A stretch of DNA of 64,000 nt from Tractidigestivibacter scatoligenes. GTDB taxonomy: Bacteria > Actinomycetota > Coriobacteriia > Coriobacteriales > Atopobiaceae. Below the pieces are notes generated by a model that was not told where the DNA came from, searched no databases, and saw nothing but the letters and a program-made list of their open reading frames with translations. The position numbers and the translations under genes are program-made. Location: assembly GCF_001494635.1 (NCBI RefSeq), contig NZ_LOJF01000011.1, positions 62,001 to 126,000 of the forward strand, given 5' to 3'. Position 1 is the first letter of the stretch. Every line of letters starts with the position of its first letter. Shown here one piece after another: positions 43,089-54,730 of this stretch.

Positions 43089-44105
43089 TTACACACCAAG
43101 CTGCGGGCAAATACGCTCCCCCGCCTCGGTTCGACCCATTGAGGTATCCTTCAGCGATTCTAGTACAGAGCGCAGGTCCTCCGGCAGCTCGTCGGCAAGC
43201 TCGATGGTCTCTCCGGTCACAGGATGGTCAAAGCGAATGTGCCACGAGTGAAGGAACTGCCTGGTAAGACCCAGATTCTGACGCAGGTCGCCGCGGCCGT
43301 AGAGTGGGTCGCCCACCACGCAGTGACCAATGTGGCGCATGTGGACGCGAATCTGGTGCGTGCGGCCAGTGTAGAGGTGGCACTCCAGCAGCGTGTAGCC
43401 GTCGTCGCGACGCCCCGCCTCAAAGCGCTCAAGCGTGGTGAAGGTGGTGATGGCCTCGCGAGCGCCGGGGTCGTCGGTCACCATCATGCGCAGGCGGTCC
43501 CGAGTTGAGCGCGCGATGCCGCTCTCGATGGTGCCCTTATCGGGGGCCACATATCCCTGCACCAGGGTCACGTATCGACGGTCGAGCACACGCAGACGAA
43601 TAAGGTCCTGCAGCGCCTTTTGAGTCTCGTCGTCCTTGGCGGCAACCATGAGGCCCGAGGTGTCCATGTCAAGGCGGTGCACGATGCCCGGCCGGTCGTC
43701 ACCCTGGAGGCGTCCCAGGTGAGAGTAGCCGCAGTGTGCGACAAGGGCGTTGGCCAGCGTGTCGTCCACGTGACCGGGACTGGGATGGCACACAAGGCCG
43801 GCCTGCTTAGAAAGGACCATGAGGTACTGGTCCTCAAAGCGGATGTCCAGCGGGATGTAGGGGTTGGGGGCAAGGACACCCGTTGCAGGCTCCTCCTCGG
43901 GAAGCGTCACCTGCAGGCGATCGCCCAGGCACAGGCGCTCGCTCTTGGACGAGACGGGCGTGGCGTTAAGCGTCACGCGCCCCTCCTCGACGAGACGCGC
44001 ACACGCGCTCCTCGACGGCATGCCATCTTGTGCCGAGAGGAACGCATCGATGCGCACGCCGTCCCCCTCTGGCCCCACGAGCAGGCCAACGAGACGATCA
44101 GGCAT
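43089..44105 (-). CDS. rluD: Pseudouridine synthase, RluD family
   Basis: The 338-residue enzyme has an N-terminal S4 RNA-binding domain (about 15-75) and a RluA/RluD catalytic core with HRLDMDTSGLMV containing the catalytic Asp near 142. It converts uridines in 23S rRNA (RluD-type) to pseudouridine; exact sites are not readable. The ATG at 44105 overlaps the lspA stop by 8 bases, so the two are translationally coupled. The lspA-rluD pair is a common bacterial arrangement. Confidence 0.93.
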   Translation of the reverse strand: MPDRLVGLLVGPEGDGVRIDAFLSAQDGMPSRSACARLVEEGRVTLNATPVSSKSERLCLGDRLQVTLPEEEPATGVLAPNPYIPLDIRFEDQYLMVLSKQAGLVCHPSPGHVDDTLANALVAHCGYSHLGRLQGDDRPGIVHRLDMDTSGLMVAAKDDETQKALQDLIRLRVLDRRYVTLVQGYVAPDKGTIESGIARSTRDRLRMMVTDDPGAREAITTFTTLERFEAGRRDDGYTLLECHLYTGRTHQIRVHMRHIGHCVVGDPLYGRGDLRQNLGLTRQFLHSWHIRFDHPVTGETIELADELPEDLRSVLESLKDTSMGRTEAGERICPQLGV

Positions 44106-44667
44106 CCTGACGGTCTCCAACGCCGGTAGAGGCGGCCTCGCCGGTGCGCGCGGAAGCCTCCGCGGCGCTTGCAGGTGCGTCCACCATCACGAGGTAGAGA
44201 ATCACCGAGACCACAATGCCCACGGTGACAAAGATGTCCGCCACGTTGAAGACGGGGAAGTCCATGAACGTGGTGGCAAAGAAGTCCGTGACGTAGCCAA
44301 AAAACATGCGGTCGATCATGTTGCCAACGCCACCGCCGCAAACACAGGCGACAGACACCACGAGCGGCATGGGCAGCCCATCGTGCGACCATACGAGCCA
44401 GATGCCAAAAGCCAGCACAACCACAGCAAAGACGATGAACACGGGGCCGGCGCCCTCCCCTATGGAGAACGCCGCGCCCGTGTTCTTCACGAACGAAAGC
44501 TCAAGGACGCCAGGAATGAACTCCTGGGGCTGTCCAGGGATAAGAGACGCACGAACCGCGGCCTTGGTGACCTGGTCGACGAGAACGGCAAGCACGCAGA
44601 TGACCCAGAACACGACAAGCCTCGCGCCACGCCATGAGCGTGCTCCATGCATTGCGTCAACCGTCAC
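44098..44667 (-). CDS. lspA: Lipoprotein signal peptidase (signal peptidase II)
   Basis: The 189-residue protein has four membrane segments and the catalytic aspartates in GNMIDR (near 115) and FNVADIF (near 138). It cleaves signal peptides from diacylated prolipoproteins in the membrane. The C-terminal tail is Ala-rich and longer than usual. The GTG at 44667, with AGGGGGC in front, is the likely start; a downstream ATG is less well placed. It is followed directly by rluD and lies 46 bases after ileS. Confidence 0.94.
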   Translation of the reverse strand: MTVDAMHGARSWRGARLVVFWVICVLAVLVDQVTKAAVRASLIPGQPQEFIPGVLELSFVKNTGAAFSIGEGAGPVFIVFAVVVLAFGIWLVWSHDGLPMPLVVSVACVCGGGVGNMIDRMFFGYVTDFFATTFMDFPVFNVADIFVTVGIVVSVILYLVMVDAPASAAEASARTGEAASTGVGDRQDA

Positions 44668-44713
44668 AAAAGCCCCCTACGTACGTCTCCCAACAACTTC
44701 CCCGCCTTAGATG

Positions 44714-47527
44714 TTAGCCCTGCTGCGACGCACCCTCAACCGCGTCGTGGCAGCGGCAGCACAGGCCGTCCTCGCCAAGCTCGCGCCAGTTCCAGCACCT
44801 GGGGCAACGCTCGCCCTCGGCGTGGCTCACGGCTGCAGAGAACTCGTCCCCTGCGGCAACGGTGACCGCAGAGCACACGAGGGGCTCGGCAAGGTCAATG
44901 CCCGTGGAGGTAAGCTCCTCGAGCGCCTCGGCCGGCATGGTGAGCGCCGCGCGAGCGGCCTGCGAGGTCTTCTCGGGAATGACGCCATCGGAAGCCGCCT
45001 CCTCATAGGCCTTGGTGAAGGCACTTCTCGCCTCGACGAGGGCCTTGTGGGCCCTGAGCAGGGGCTCGTACTCGGCGGCAGTCATAGGCGCCTGGTACCA
45101 GTCGAGCAGTGCCGCGTGCTCCTGGTTGTCTCGCATAGAGGCGGGCAGGTGCGGCATGACCTCGTCGGTGGTGTAGACCAGGATGGGCTGGAAGTCGTGG
45201 ATGAGCATCGACAGGATGTAGGCCCAGGTGGTCTGCGCGGAGCGGCGCTCGGGCGAGTTGGTGGCGCCGCAGTAGACGCGATCCTTGGTCGCGTTGAGGT
45301 AGCCGTTTGAAAGCTCGGTCACGTAGTCGTAGAGCGTGCGGAAGACCACGTTGAAGCGGTAGCCCTCGTAGGCGCGCGCCACGGTGTCGTGAACCTCGCA
45401 CATGTGCGCCAGCGTGATGCGGTCGTAGGCGGTGAGCTCCGCCACGGGGACGCCCTGGGTGGCGGGGTCAAACTGGTCCTCGATCTCACCGAGCAGGAAG
45501 CGGAAGGTGTTGCGGATCTTACGGTAGGCGTCACCCACGTGGTCGAGGATCGTGTCGTCGCAGGGGACGTCGGTCGAGGTGTCGACCGAGGCAACCCACA
45601 GGCGCAGCACGTCGGCGCCACGGGTGTCGCACTCCTTGTTGGGGTCGATAACGTTCCCGAGCGACTTGGACATCTTGCGGCCCTGGCCGTCAAGCGTGAA
45701 GCCCTGCGAGACGATCGACTTGTACGGTGCCACGTCGTAGGCGCCCACCGAGGTCATGAGCGAGCTCATGAACCAGCCGCGGTGCTGGTCGGAGCCCTCG
45801 AGGTACATGTCGGCGGGGAACTTGAGGTAGCCGCGGTGCTTGCACACGGCGGTGTGCGAGACGCCAGAGTCCCACCACACGTCCAGGATGTCGGTGTTGG
45901 CCTTGAGGTTGTGGCTGCCGCACTTGGGGCACACGCAGGCGTCGCCCAAGTAGCTCGCGGGGTCCTCGGTGAACCAGGCGTCGGAGCCCTTCTCGCGGAA
46001 GAGCTCGATGACCTTGTCGAGCGTGGCGTCGTTCATGACCGTCTCGCCGCAGTCCTGGCAGGTGAAGGCAGGGATGGGCACGCCCCAGTTGCGCTGGCGA
46101 GAGATGCACCAGTCTGGCCTGCCCTCGACCATCGAGGTGATGCGGTTGCGGGAGTGCGCGGGGTAGAACTTGACCTTCTCGAGCTCGCGCAAGGCGTCCT
46201 TGCGCAGGCCGGTCTTGTCCATCGAGACAAACCACTGGCTCGTGGCGCGGAAGATGACGGGCTGCTTGCAGCGCCAGCAGTGCGGGTAGCTGTGGGTGAT
46301 GTCCTCGTGCAGGATGAGCGTGCCGCGCTCCTCGAGCCACTCGATGATCTTGGGGTTGGCATCGTTCACGTTCATGCCAGACCACGGGCCGCCGGTCCCC
46401 ATGCCGTCGCCCTTGTAGAAGTTGCCGTCGTCGTCGACGGGCATGACAACGGGGATGCCAAAGCGCATGCCCGCGTTGTAGTCATCGACGCCGTGGCCAG
46501 GAGCGGTGTGGACAATGCCGGTGCCGTCGTCGAGCGTGACGTAGTCGGCGTAGATGAACTCGCCCTCGACGCCCTGATCGCCAAAGATGGGCTGCTTGTA
46601 CTTGTTGTGGCAGAGCTCCTCGCCCGTCATGCGCCAGACCTCGCCGTCGGCGCGGCGTGCGAGCTCGTAGGACTCGTAGCCAAACTTGGCGCAGTCCTTC
46701 TCGACAAGCGCCTCGGCCATGAGCTCGGCGCGGCCATCGACAACCACGGCCACGTAGTCTGCCTCGGGGTGCAGAATCACCGCGTCGTCGGCGGGCAGCG
46801 TCCAGGGGGTAGTGGTCCAGATGTCAACCCAGAGGTTGCCCTCGTAGGCCTCGAGGCCGGCGGGAACGGTGGTCATCTCGAAGCGCACGAAGATGGCCGG
46901 CGAGACCTCGTCGCCATACTCAATCTCGGCCTCGGCGAGAGCCGTGTGGCAGTGGGTGCACCAGTGCACGGGCTTGCGGCCGCGGTAGATGGCGCCCTTG
47001 TCGAAGATGGCCTTGAAGATCTCGACGTCGGTGGCGTCGTAGTCGTGGACGTAGGTGAGGTAGGGGTTGTCCCACTCGCCCAGCACCCCCAGACGCTTGA
47101 AGCCCTGGCGCTGGGTGTCTACCTGCTCGACGGCCATCTTGCGGCAGAGCTCGCGAATCTTGACCGTGGGGAGCTGGTTGAACTTCTCGGTGCCCAGCGT
47201 CTCCTCGACCTTGTGCTCGATGGGCTGGCCGTGGCAGTCCCAGCCAGGCACATACGGCGTCTGGTAGCCGCGCATGGCCCAGTAGCGGTTGATGATGTCC
47301 TTGCTGATCTTGTTCTGCGCATGGCCCAGGTGGATGGGGCCGTTGGCGTACGGGGGGCCATCGTGCAGCACGAACTTCTCGTGACCCTCGTTCTTCTTGA
47401 GGAGCTGCTCGTAGAGCTTGTCCTCATCCCACTGCGCGAGGCGCTTGGGCTCGTTCTGGGCGAGCGAAGCCCTCATGGGGAACCCCGTCTTAGGGAGGTT
47501 CATCGTCTTCTTGTACTCGTTTGCCAC
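44714..47527 (-). CDS. ileS: Isoleucyl-tRNA synthetase
   Basis: IleRS charges tRNA-Ile. The 937-residue class I enzyme has the HIGH box (GPIHLGHAQ near 66), the editing domain, the KMSKS loop (GRKMSKSLGN near 618) and a C-terminal zinc finger (CPRC...CCRC). A GTG at 47527 with GGAGGG about 8 bases upstream is the best start. An ATG at 47542 has no ribosome site. The gene sits behind a T-box leader ending 27 bases before it, so expression should rise when tRNA-Ile is uncharged. Confidence 0.97.
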   Translation of the reverse strand: MANEYKKTMNLPKTGFPMRASLAQNEPKRLAQWDEDKLYEQLLKKNEGHEKFVLHDGPPYANGPIHLGHAQNKISKDIINRYWAMRGYQTPYVPGWDCHGQPIEHKVEETLGTEKFNQLPTVKIRELCRKMAVEQVDTQRQGFKRLGVLGEWDNPYLTYVHDYDATDVEIFKAIFDKGAIYRGRKPVHWCTHCHTALAEAEIEYGDEVSPAIFVRFEMTTVPAGLEAYEGNLWVDIWTTTPWTLPADDAVILHPEADYVAVVVDGRAELMAEALVEKDCAKFGYESYELARRADGEVWRMTGEELCHNKYKQPIFGDQGVEGEFIYADYVTLDDGTGIVHTAPGHGVDDYNAGMRFGIPVVMPVDDDGNFYKGDGMGTGGPWSGMNVNDANPKIIEWLEERGTLILHEDITHSYPHCWRCKQPVIFRATSQWFVSMDKTGLRKDALRELEKVKFYPAHSRNRITSMVEGRPDWCISRQRNWGVPIPAFTCQDCGETVMNDATLDKVIELFREKGSDAWFTEDPASYLGDACVCPKCGSHNLKANTDILDVWWDSGVSHTAVCKHRGYLKFPADMYLEGSDQHRGWFMSSLMTSVGAYDVAPYKSIVSQGFTLDGQGRKMSKSLGNVIDPNKECDTRGADVLRLWVASVDTSTDVPCDDTILDHVGDAYRKIRNTFRFLLGEIEDQFDPATQGVPVAELTAYDRITLAHMCEVHDTVARAYEGYRFNVVFRTLYDYVTELSNGYLNATKDRVYCGATNSPERRSAQTTWAYILSMLIHDFQPILVYTTDEVMPHLPASMRDNQEHAALLDWYQAPMTAAEYEPLLRAHKALVEARSAFTKAYEEAASDGVIPEKTSQAARAALTMPAEALEELTSTGIDLAEPLVCSAVTVAAGDEFSAAVSHAEGERCPRCWNWRELGEDGLCCRCHDAVEGASQQG

Positions 47528-47553
47528 CTGGACACCCTCCATCTCGCGGGCAC

Positions 47554-47812
47554 AAAAGAGCGCCCGTCCCTCCTGCTGGGACGAAGCGCTCGTTTCACAC
47601 TTCGCTTGTGACCACCCAGCGAGCGGATCTTCCGCCTAACTCGGCTGGCCTGTATCGGCGGCCACTCCGTCGGCGCCTACTAGCAAGCACGAGAAGCGCC
47701 TTGCTTTGGGGCCGCAGCTCCGGGGTGATCTTGCGACGGACGCCAAGGCGGGCTCCCACCATCCCCGCTCGCTTCCCATGGCGCTGTCCGAGGCTACCTG
47801 TCCCCTTCACAG
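47554..47812 (-). ncRNA. T-box leader for ileS (Ile specifier AUC)
   Basis: On the minus strand the leader shows T-box parts in order. First is a GGACAGGTAGCC bulge-like motif near 47795-47806, then the Stem I apical pattern GGGGATGGTGGGAGCCCG. The segment GCAAG-ATC-ACCCCGGAGCTG follows, with specifier ATC (Ile) at 47729-47727. The T-box bulge is GGGTGGTCAC (about 47610-47619), where canonical elements read GGGTGGTACC. A terminator follows (GAGCGC..CGTCCC / GGGACGGGCGCTC then TTTT, 47554-47591). Uncharged tRNA-Ile binding would favour the antiterminator. The altered bulge sequence is noteworthy. Confidence 0.85.
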
Positions 47813-47888
47813 CCTTCGGGGCTGCATGATAGCACGTTCGCCGCGCCCTTTCGAGCGCTGGCGGATTTCACCCGAGAAGAGCACGGTG

Positions 47889-47921
47889 CCGCGCGGACGC
47901 ACGGTCCACGCGGCACCGAGA
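47889..47921 (-). terminator. Probable terminator of ftsH
   Basis: On the minus strand, the stem CGGTGCCGCG / CGCGGCACCG is followed by GTGCTCTTCTC, a modest T-rich tail, 45 bases past the ftsH stop. The rest of the gap up to the T-box leader is empty. Confidence 0.6.
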
Positions 47922-47965
47922 TGAAGCGTGATAGCGCAAGTTACCTCACGAAGGCCGCCGCCATC

Positions 47966-49870
<1,905 letters not shown>

Positions 49871-50004
49871 TTGTGGACCCTTTCGTCCGGTGCCGTGCAT
49901 GAACCTGGCTCTAGCGTACCCATTTGCCGGGCCTCCATCATTAACGCGCAGCAACCATTCACGGGTGCCGCACGTTACGAAGCCCGCCAGGGCACGGCAG
50001 GGGC

Positions 50005-51900
50005 CTATCCCCTCTCGGGCAGAAGACCCGTGCGATATGCCTCGAGAAGTGCCCTTAGATCTGCCACCTGCCCGCGGATCTGGGTTCCCGTATCAGTGTC
50101 GCCAATGGTCTTTGGGCTGGGATAGATCTCGAAGCGGTCATCGTCGCTCACGATGTCCGCATTGAGGTCAAGCACGTCGGCGATGGTGCCAAAGGGCCGA
50201 TGCGCCTTGATGCGCATGCCCCTGGGGTCGGAGATAAGGGTGTAGCCCGCAATCCCTGTGGTCTTGTGATAGGCCTGGCAGAAGCCGCCGTCAATCACCA
50301 CGAGCAGCCCGCCCGCCTTGACAGGACTCTCACCATCCGCGGCGTGCACGGGCGTGTGGCCGTTGATGATGTGACCGTGCACCGGGTCTGCTCCAAACTC
50401 CGTGAGGATGCGCCGCGCTACCTCGGGCTTCTCGGTGAGCCTGAAGTAGGGGTCACGCGGCTCCTTCCAGGTGGAGCGGTCGGTGAGATAGGTGCGCTCG
50501 AAGGTCTTCACCACGCGTCCTGAGAGCGGAGAGTAGCGCCCGCACCAGAGGTACCACATCCAGTCGAGGGAGACCTGGTCGTGCTCGTGCCAGGCCTGGC
50601 GCGCAAGGCGATCGGCGTAGTCGTAGTACTCGCGGCCAGCCAGGAGCCTGTCCTGGTGGCGCACTGCGCAGAAGGTGCCGTCCTCGTTCATAGGCACGCA
50701 GGCGTGGAAGATCGCGTTTCCGTTGCGCACCAGGTAAGCGGAGCCGTGGTCGTAGAGGAAGCCGATGTGGGCACGAAGCTTGTCCGAGGAGCGCACAGCG
50801 TCCATGAGGCCGTCCATCACGCGTTTCTCGTCCGCCAAGAGCTCGTAGGGGTGCGCCGGGTCGAACGTTGGGAAGTCTCGCGTGCGCATCTCGTACGTGG
50901 TGCCGTTAAGGTCGAGCACGCCCCGGGTGGGGTCAACGTGCTCCAGCAGGAGTCTGTCCTCCATGTGCCAGTTGGGGTGGCGCATGATGACCTGCCCCTC
51001 AAGCTTGAAGAGAATGACCGAGATGGCCTTCTCCATGGGGGTCATGCCGTCGTTTTGCGTGTAGGTTGCCTCGGAGAAGAGCGCCAGCTCGCGCAGACTC
51101 ACGCCGTAGGCGCTCTCCAGGATTGAGAGGCTCTCGTAGTGGATGTTGTTGCGGATCACGGCCGCCAGGCACGCGGCCGAGCCTGACGCCGCGCCCATCC
51201 ACACGATGTCGTGGTTGCCCCACTCGATGTCGATGGAGTGATAGCCCATGAGGCGGTCGCAGATCTTGTCGGCATGCGGGCCTCGGTCGAAGATGTCGCC
51301 CACCAGGTGCATGTGGTCCACCGCCAGACGCTTGATGAGCGCCGAGAGAGAGCAGATGAAGTCATCTGCCGAGCCGGTGTCGATAATCGTGTCGATGATG
51401 CGCTGGTGGTAGGCAAGGCGCGCCTCCCGCTCGTCGGGCGAGATGTGCAGTAGCTCGTCGATGATGTAGGCGTAGGCGACAGGCATGGCCTTGCGCACCT
51501 TGGAGCGGGTGTAGGAGCCAGAGAGACGCCGGGCGAGACGCACGAGGCGCATGAGTGTGATGGCGTACCACTCGCTGGTGGTCATGCCCTCCTCGCGCAG
51601 CCGACGAAGCTTCTCGGCAGGGTAATAGACGAGCGTGCAGAGGTCGGCCTGCTCGCTTGCCGTGAGCTCGAGGTTGAAGACCTCCTCCACGCGTTCGCGG
51701 ATGACGCCGGAGCAGTTGTTGAGGATGTGCTCGAAGGCCTCGTACTCGCCGTGGACGTCCGAGACAAAGTGCTCGGTGCCCTTGGGCAGGTTAAGAATGG
51801 CCTCGAGGTTGATTATCTCGGTGAACGCGGTTTGGGTGGTTGGGAACTTCTCGGAGAGAAGCTCGAGGTACTTTAGTTGGGCGGCGTCTGTCTCCTGCAT
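50005..51900 (-). CDS. fbp: Fructose-1,6-bisphosphatase, class III
   Basis: This metallophosphatase-type FBPase (FBPase_2 family) removes the 1-phosphate of fructose-1,6-bisphosphate in gluconeogenesis. The 631-residue length fits the Bacillus/Clostridium class III enzyme. Metal-ligand motifs SDVHGEYEAF (near 46), GDIFDRGPHAD (near 199) and GNHD (near 227) are visible, with a later HGHIINGHTPV. GAGGGAG precedes the ATG at 51900. The frame runs on to 52365 through non-coding repeats. The gene stands alone. Confidence 0.95.
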   Translation of the reverse strand: MQETDAAQLKYLELLSEKFPTTQTAFTEIINLEAILNLPKGTEHFVSDVHGEYEAFEHILNNCSGVIRERVEEVFNLELTASEQADLCTLVYYPAEKLRRLREEGMTTSEWYAITLMRLVRLARRLSGSYTRSKVRKAMPVAYAYIIDELLHISPDEREARLAYHQRIIDTIIDTGSADDFICSLSALIKRLAVDHMHLVGDIFDRGPHADKICDRLMGYHSIDIEWGNHDIVWMGAASGSAACLAAVIRNNIHYESLSILESAYGVSLRELALFSEATYTQNDGMTPMEKAISVILFKLEGQVIMRHPNWHMEDRLLLEHVDPTRGVLDLNGTTYEMRTRDFPTFDPAHPYELLADEKRVMDGLMDAVRSSDKLRAHIGFLYDHGSAYLVRNGNAIFHACVPMNEDGTFCAVRHQDRLLAGREYYDYADRLARQAWHEHDQVSLDWMWYLWCGRYSPLSGRVVKTFERTYLTDRSTWKEPRDPYFRLTEKPEVARRILTEFGADPVHGHIINGHTPVHAADGESPVKAGGLLVVIDGGFCQAYHKTTGIAGYTLISDPRGMRIKAHRPFGTIADVLDLNADIVSDDDRFEIYPSPKTIGDTDTGTQIRGQVADLRALLEAYRTGLLPERG

Positions 51901-52216
51901 GTAGTTGTCTCCCTCAGACGGTTGTATCGCTTTAGTCTGCACTGGCGCTGCGGGAGAAACGCTGTGATTTCGGCGAGACGCCCGGGAGCTACTTGGGGTG
52001 GCAGGAGCTTGGGATAAAGGAGCCCGAAGCCTGGGCAGGAGCCTGGGGCAAAGGAGCCCGAAGCCTGGGCAGGTGGGCCCCGGGTGCCGACAGAGCGCTT
52101 TGTGACTGGAATTATTGAACGTTTTTCCTGGGAAAAATCTAAGCAACTGGGCAAACAATACGTTTGTCAGGAAAAACGCGCAATAATTTCTCGGCGCTTT
52201 CTTCTCGGCGCTTTCC
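51901..52216. other. Gene-free gap with tandem repeat
   Basis: This 316-bp gap between fbp and the methyltransferase gene has no gene. It contains two copies of a 34-bp tandem unit (GCAGGAGC...GGAGCCCGAAGCCTGG) at 52001-52034 and 52035-52068, and the type B palindrome at 52110-52188. A short repeated TTCTCGGCGCTTTC occurs at about 52189-52214. Confidence 0.75.
52110..52188. repeat. Long-armed palindrome, type B copy 2
   Basis: The 21-base arms (AATTATTGAACGTTTTTCCT... and the complement at 52168-52188) have 19 matches and enclose about 37 bases. It is related to the weaker element at 33992-34067. Confidence 0.78.
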
Positions 52217-53041
52217 CTACCGCCGGCGCGAGAAGAGCTCCCAAAACGCAACCGCCGAGGAAGCGGCAACGTTGAGAGAATCGACGCCGTTCGACATGGG
52301 AATGATAATGGAGCGCCCCACGGCATCCAACGTTGCCCTCGTAAGCCCGTAGCCCTCGCACCCAAAGAAGAGTGCGATCTTCTCGGCAGACGCCAATAAC
52401 GGGTCGTCTATGGGAACGGCTCCTTCCTCAAGTGCCATGGAGAGACACTCAAAGCCCCGGTCGCGAAGGTCGGCCACAATCCCCATCGGCCACGCGCCCG
52501 CATCGACGCGCGCCCACGGGACCTGGAAGACCGTCCCCATAGAGACGCGCACGGCACGCCTGCCAAGGGGATCCGCGCAGCGTGGCGAGAGGAGCACGGC
52601 GTCTGCACCCAAAGCCGCAGCAGAGCGAAAGACCGCGCCCACGTTGGTCACGTCGACAAGGTCCTCCAAGACGGCAACGTGTCGGGCGCCGAGAAGTACC
52701 TGCTCTACGGTGCGCGGCTTGGGCCGGCGCATGGCACAGAGCAGTCCCCTGTTCACGTTGAAGCCGGTGAGTTGCTCCATCTGGTCGTGCGGCAGGACGT
52801 AGGCCACGCACCCCGCGCGCTCGATAAGGTCCGCGCAAGACTCCAGCCTGGCGTCATCGACAAGAAACGAGAGGGGCTCAAGGCCTGCGTCCAGGGCAAC
52901 CTCCACAACCAGCCGCGATTCGGCAATGAGCACGGCGTTCTCGGGCTCAAGCTTGCTTCTAAGCTGGCGGTCCGTTAGCCGGACGTAGGCGTCAAGCCGC
53001 TGATCTTCCGCACTATCGACGCGCACCACCTGCATGCTCAC
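52217..53041 (-). CDS. TrmH-family RNA 2'-O-methyltransferase
   Basis: The SpoU/TrmH-type SAM-dependent methyltransferase has the knot motifs IALFFGCEGYGLT and IIPMSNGVDSLNVAASSAVAF near its C-terminus. N-terminal residues about 5-95 resemble the substrate-binding domain of RlmB/TsnR-like enzymes. It probably methylates a ribose in 23S rRNA; the site is unknown. The GTG at 53041 with GAGGGG about 9 bases upstream fits better than the ATG at 53035. It is divergent from the L,D-transpeptidase gene, with a 189-bp gap. Confidence 0.9.
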   Translation of the reverse strand: MSMQVVRVDSAEDQRLDAYVRLTDRQLRSKLEPENAVLIAESRLVVEVALDAGLEPLSFLVDDARLESCADLIERAGCVAYVLPHDQMEQLTGFNVNRGLLCAMRRPKPRTVEQVLLGARHVAVLEDLVDVTNVGAVFRSAAALGADAVLLSPRCADPLGRRAVRVSMGTVFQVPWARVDAGAWPMGIVADLRDRGFECLSMALEEGAVPIDDPLLASAEKIALFFGCEGYGLTRATLDAVGRSIIIPMSNGVDSLNVAASSAVAFWELFSRRR

Positions 53042-53230
53042 GAAGATCAACCCCTCCCTCTGCTTCTGGCTTGCCGCGCCTCGACCGCACGTCGCGTTTT
53101 CCTTTGGAGCTTTTTCTCGCGCGGACTCCCGCGGTCGGGCCGGTTGGCCACCCTGGGCTACTATAGTCAAACATGACACGCATACCGAGGCGGCCCGCCG
53201 CCCAATATCGAGGGGGAGACAGCCATTACC

Positions 53231-54694
53231 ATGGAACAACCCAAGCGGGGCGGACACTTCGCTCAAACGCCCGAGAAGAAGCGTCACAGCCGTGGCCCCG
53301 TCATTGCGCTTTTCGTCATTCTCGCCGTGCTTCTCGCCACCTACTTTGGCGGCGTTGCGTACTTTAACTTCTTCTTCATGCCATCGACCACCGTCGACGG
53401 CCAAGACGTCTCGCTCATGAGCGTGGCCGACGTTGCCAGCGCTCTCTCTTCCAGCAAGACCGCAGGGTGGAAGGCGAGCGTCTCTGGCGACGGTATCTCC
53501 TTCGACCTCACGGCCGCCGGCGTATCTCTCGCCTATGACGGAGAGAGCGCGGCGCGCGCCGCCATAGCACAGCAGCACCCCTGGGCGTGGCCCGTTGAGC
53601 TTGCGCAGCAGAAGGCGCAGGGCCTCTCGACCGGAGACGTCTCCACCTACACCAGCCTTGACGCAAACGCCGTCTCGACCGCCCTTGCCAACGCAGTGAG
53701 CGCGGTCACCGCAGGAGACGACGGGTCCAACAACACAGGCATCACCTACGATGCCGAGAGCAAGACGTATATGGCATCTGACACGGCGCAGGCAAGCCGC
53801 ATCGACCAGGCAAGCGCCGCGCAGTTCGTCGAGGGGAAGATTCGCTCGCTGGCAACCTCCATCGAGCTTGGCGACGAGTCGCTCCAAGGTGGCGAGTCCG
53901 TCGACGCTGCGATAAACACGGCCAACGCCATGCTGGGCGCAACCGTCACGCTTACGCTTGGCGGAACCGAGGTCACCACCGTTGACGCGGACCTCATCTC
54001 CCAGTGGATCGCCATTGGAGACGACCTCTCGGTCACGCTTAACCAGGACGCCATCACAACCTGGGCAAAGGGCGACCTCTCTGAGAAGACCGATTCCGTG
54101 GGCACGGCGCGCACCTACACGCGGCCGGACGGCGTCGAGGAGTCCGTGGTTGCGGGCGGCGTCTATGGCTGGTCCATCAACGGTGACGAGACGGCACAGG
54201 ACATCTACAACAACATCACCGCCGGCTCCCCTACCACGCTGGAGATGCCCTGCTACCAGACGGCCGACACGTACAACCCCGGCGGGCAGGACTGGCCCAC
54301 GCGCTTCATCGACGTGGACATTTCCGACCAGCATGCGATCTTCTTCGACTCTGACGGCTCCGTTATCTGGGAGGCTGACGTCGTGACCGGCCAGCCGAGC
54401 CTCTCGCACGACACCACGCAGGGAACGTGGACCATCACGAACAAGGAGAGCCCCTCCACCCTCATTGGCCCCAACGACGAGTCCGGTAACCCGGCGTGGG
54501 TCAGCCACGTGGACTTCTGGATGGGCGTCGTGGGCAATCTCATGGGATTCCACAACGCGCCCTGGCGCTCTGCCTTTGGCGGCGACATCTACCTCACGAA
54601 CGGCAGCCATGGCTGCATCAACCTTTCGTACGAGAAGGCCGACGAGCTCTACTCGCTGTGCAACGTAGGCGACGTGGTTATCATCCACGAATAG
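53231..54694 (+). CDS. L,D-transpeptidase (YkuD) with PG-binding domain
   Basis: The 487-residue protein has one N-terminal membrane anchor (about 25-45), a peptidoglycan-binding_4-like middle, and a C-terminal YkuD domain. The catalytic signature is HNAPWRSAFGG...SHGCINLSY, with the nucleophile Cys near 461. It forms 3-3 cross-links or attaches proteins to the cell wall, outside the membrane. GGGGGAGA lies about 13 bases before the ATG, rather far. A clear terminator follows, so it is transcribed alone. Confidence 0.93.
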   Translation: MEQPKRGGHFAQTPEKKRHSRGPVIALFVILAVLLATYFGGVAYFNFFFMPSTTVDGQDVSLMSVADVASALSSSKTAGWKASVSGDGISFDLTAAGVSLAYDGESAARAAIAQQHPWAWPVELAQQKAQGLSTGDVSTYTSLDANAVSTALANAVSAVTAGDDGSNNTGITYDAESKTYMASDTAQASRIDQASAAQFVEGKIRSLATSIELGDESLQGGESVDAAINTANAMLGATVTLTLGGTEVTTVDADLISQWIAIGDDLSVTLNQDAITTWAKGDLSEKTDSVGTARTYTRPDGVEESVVAGGVYGWSINGDETAQDIYNNITAGSPTTLEMPCYQTADTYNPGGQDWPTRFIDVDISDQHAIFFDSDGSVIWEADVVTGQPSLSHDTTQGTWTITNKESPSTLIGPNDESGNPAWVSHVDFWMGVVGNLMGFHNAPWRSAFGGDIYLTNGSHGCINLSYEKADELYSLCNVGDVVIIHE

Positions 54695-54730
54695 CAGGGC
54701 GTTTGTACAACGGGGTGTGAACGGAGACGG

